Assembly: GCA_031376305.1 (NCBI GenBank)
Contig: JANMDM010000205.1
Coordinates: 1 to 7,150 of the forward strand
DNA length: 7,150 nt
Direction: 5' to 3'
From: TMP-24 sp031376305
GTDB lineage: Bacteria; Pseudomonadota; Alphaproteobacteria; Rhodobacterales; Rhodobacteraceae
Shown here: positions 6,498-7,150 of the stretch, piece by piece
Position numbering within the stretch: the first letter of the stretch is position 1
Layout of the letters: every line of letters starts with the position of its first letter
Translations under genes and position numbers: made by a program
Notes under the pieces: model-generated
Told to the model about the DNA's origin: nothing
What the model saw: the letters and a program-made list of their open reading frames with translations, nothing else
Databases searched by the model: none

Positions 6498-7150
6498 ATG
6501 ATCCCCCGCGAAGCCCGGATGGAGGACGCGCTGGATATCGCGCGTGCGGCTGCTGCTGCTGCGATGCGGTTCTTTCGCGGCACGCTGGGGGTCGAGTTCA
6601 AAGCCGACGAAAGCCCGGTCACTCAGGCTGACCGTGGCGTCGAGGCTGACGTCCGCCGCCTGATCGCTGACCGCTTCCCCGGCCACGGTATCTTTGGCGA
6701 AGAACACGGCATGGAAGGCGCCGATGCGCATGCGCTTTGGGTCATCGACCCGATCGACGGCACCCGCAGTTTCATCTCGGGCCATCCGCTGTTCGGCTTT
6801 CTTCTGGCCCATCAGGTCGGGGGCGAAACCAAACTCGCCGCCGTCGGCATGCCGGCGTTGAACGAGGTTTTTACCGCCGAGAAAGGCAGGGGCGCTTTCA
6901 AGGGGGCTGACCGTCTGGCAGTCTCCGGCCGCGCCGGCTTTGACGGGGCAACGATTTATATCAACGAAGGGGAAAAGATCTGGCGCGCCCATCCGGAGGT
7001 GTTTTCGCAGCTGATGAACGCAGGCCAGACCCGGCGCTTTTCCTATGACTGCTATCCCTATGCCTTGCTGGCCATGGGCCATGTCGATCTGGTTGTCGAT
7101 TTCGACCTGCAACCCTATGACTATCTGACCGTCTCGCTGCTGGTGACCGA
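6498..7150 (+). CDS. hisN: Histidinol-phosphatase, inositol-monophosphatase family (3' end outside window)
   Basis: The first 217 codons of a Mg2+-dependent phosphatase, open to the window edge. Metal-site motifs are GEEHG (67-71), with Glu68 and Glu69, and DPIDGTRSF (84-92), with Asp84 and Asp87. ESPVTQAD (38-45) matches the conserved N-terminal strand. In place of the usual WD motif of inositol monophosphatases there is LQPYD with Asp208, and YDCYPYALLAMGHVDLVVD precedes it. DPIDGTRSF and the PYD ending fit the HisN histidinol-phosphatase subfamily, which dephosphorylates histidinol phosphate in histidine synthesis. A related sugar-phosphate or inositol phosphatase cannot be excluded without the C-terminus. 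The ATG at 6498 has GGGAG (6485-6489) eight bases upstream. The 28-base gap after the IalB gene suggests a shared transcript, though the two functions are unrelated. Confidence 0.85.
   Translation, partial: MIPREARMEDALDIARAAAAAAMRFFRGTLGVEFKADESPVTQADRGVEADVRRLIADRFPGHGIFGEEHGMEGADAHALWVIDPIDGTRSFISGHPLFGFLLAHQVGGETKLAAVGMPALNEVFTAEKGRGAFKGADRLAVSGRAGFDGATIYINEGEKIWRAHPEVFSQLMNAGQTRRFSYDCYPYALLAMGHVDLVVDFDLQPYDYLTVSLLVT

Noticed and set aside
6417..7112. A 231-codon open frame on the minus strand opposite hisN
   Set aside because: The plus strand encodes a continuous phosphatase with GEE and DPIDGT motifs over the same bases, so this is a shadow.

Overview
The window reads as ordinary, dense chromosomal DNA from an alphaproteobacterium, most likely a member of the Rhodobacteraceae. 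The grounds are the high GC content, the alphaproteobacterial variant of SerC, the serC-serA operon behind what looks like the serC leader RNA, the IalB-family secreted protein, and short GC-rich palindromes between genes. All coding regions are in a similar high-GC style. There is no tRNA, rRNA, transposase, CRISPR array or phage gene.

Layout. On the minus strand, serC (2859 to 1702) is followed after 82 bases by serA (1619 to 24). The gap holds a pair of related palindromes arranged as a larger inverted repeat. Divergently on the plus strand lie serB (3017-3889) and, 54 bases on, a TauE/SafE (TSUP) membrane transporter gene with a GTG start (3944-4702). The 157-base divergent spacer carries the structured serC leader on the minus strand. 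A convergent gap with a GC-rich motif and a small hairpin separates the transporter from a minus-strand Rhizobium etli-type (zinc-binding) L-asparaginase (5763 to 4771). A second divergent spacer leads to a plus-strand pair: a secreted IalB-family protein (5945-6469) and, 28 bases later, an inositol-monophosphatase-fold histidinol-phosphatase (hisN) that runs off the window at 7150.

How the genes work together. SerA, SerC and SerB are all three enzymes of the phosphorylated serine pathway (3-phosphoglycerate to phosphohydroxypyruvate to phosphoserine to serine), so this locus encodes the whole route. The leader ahead of serC probably sets expression of serC-serA. Asparaginase and HisN also concern amino acids, but nothing in the sequence ties them to the serine genes beyond proximity. 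I found no clearly new multi-gene system. The points most worth a second look are the switch-like folding of the serC leader, the compensatory-substitution palindrome pair, and the unexplained TSUP transporter behind serB.
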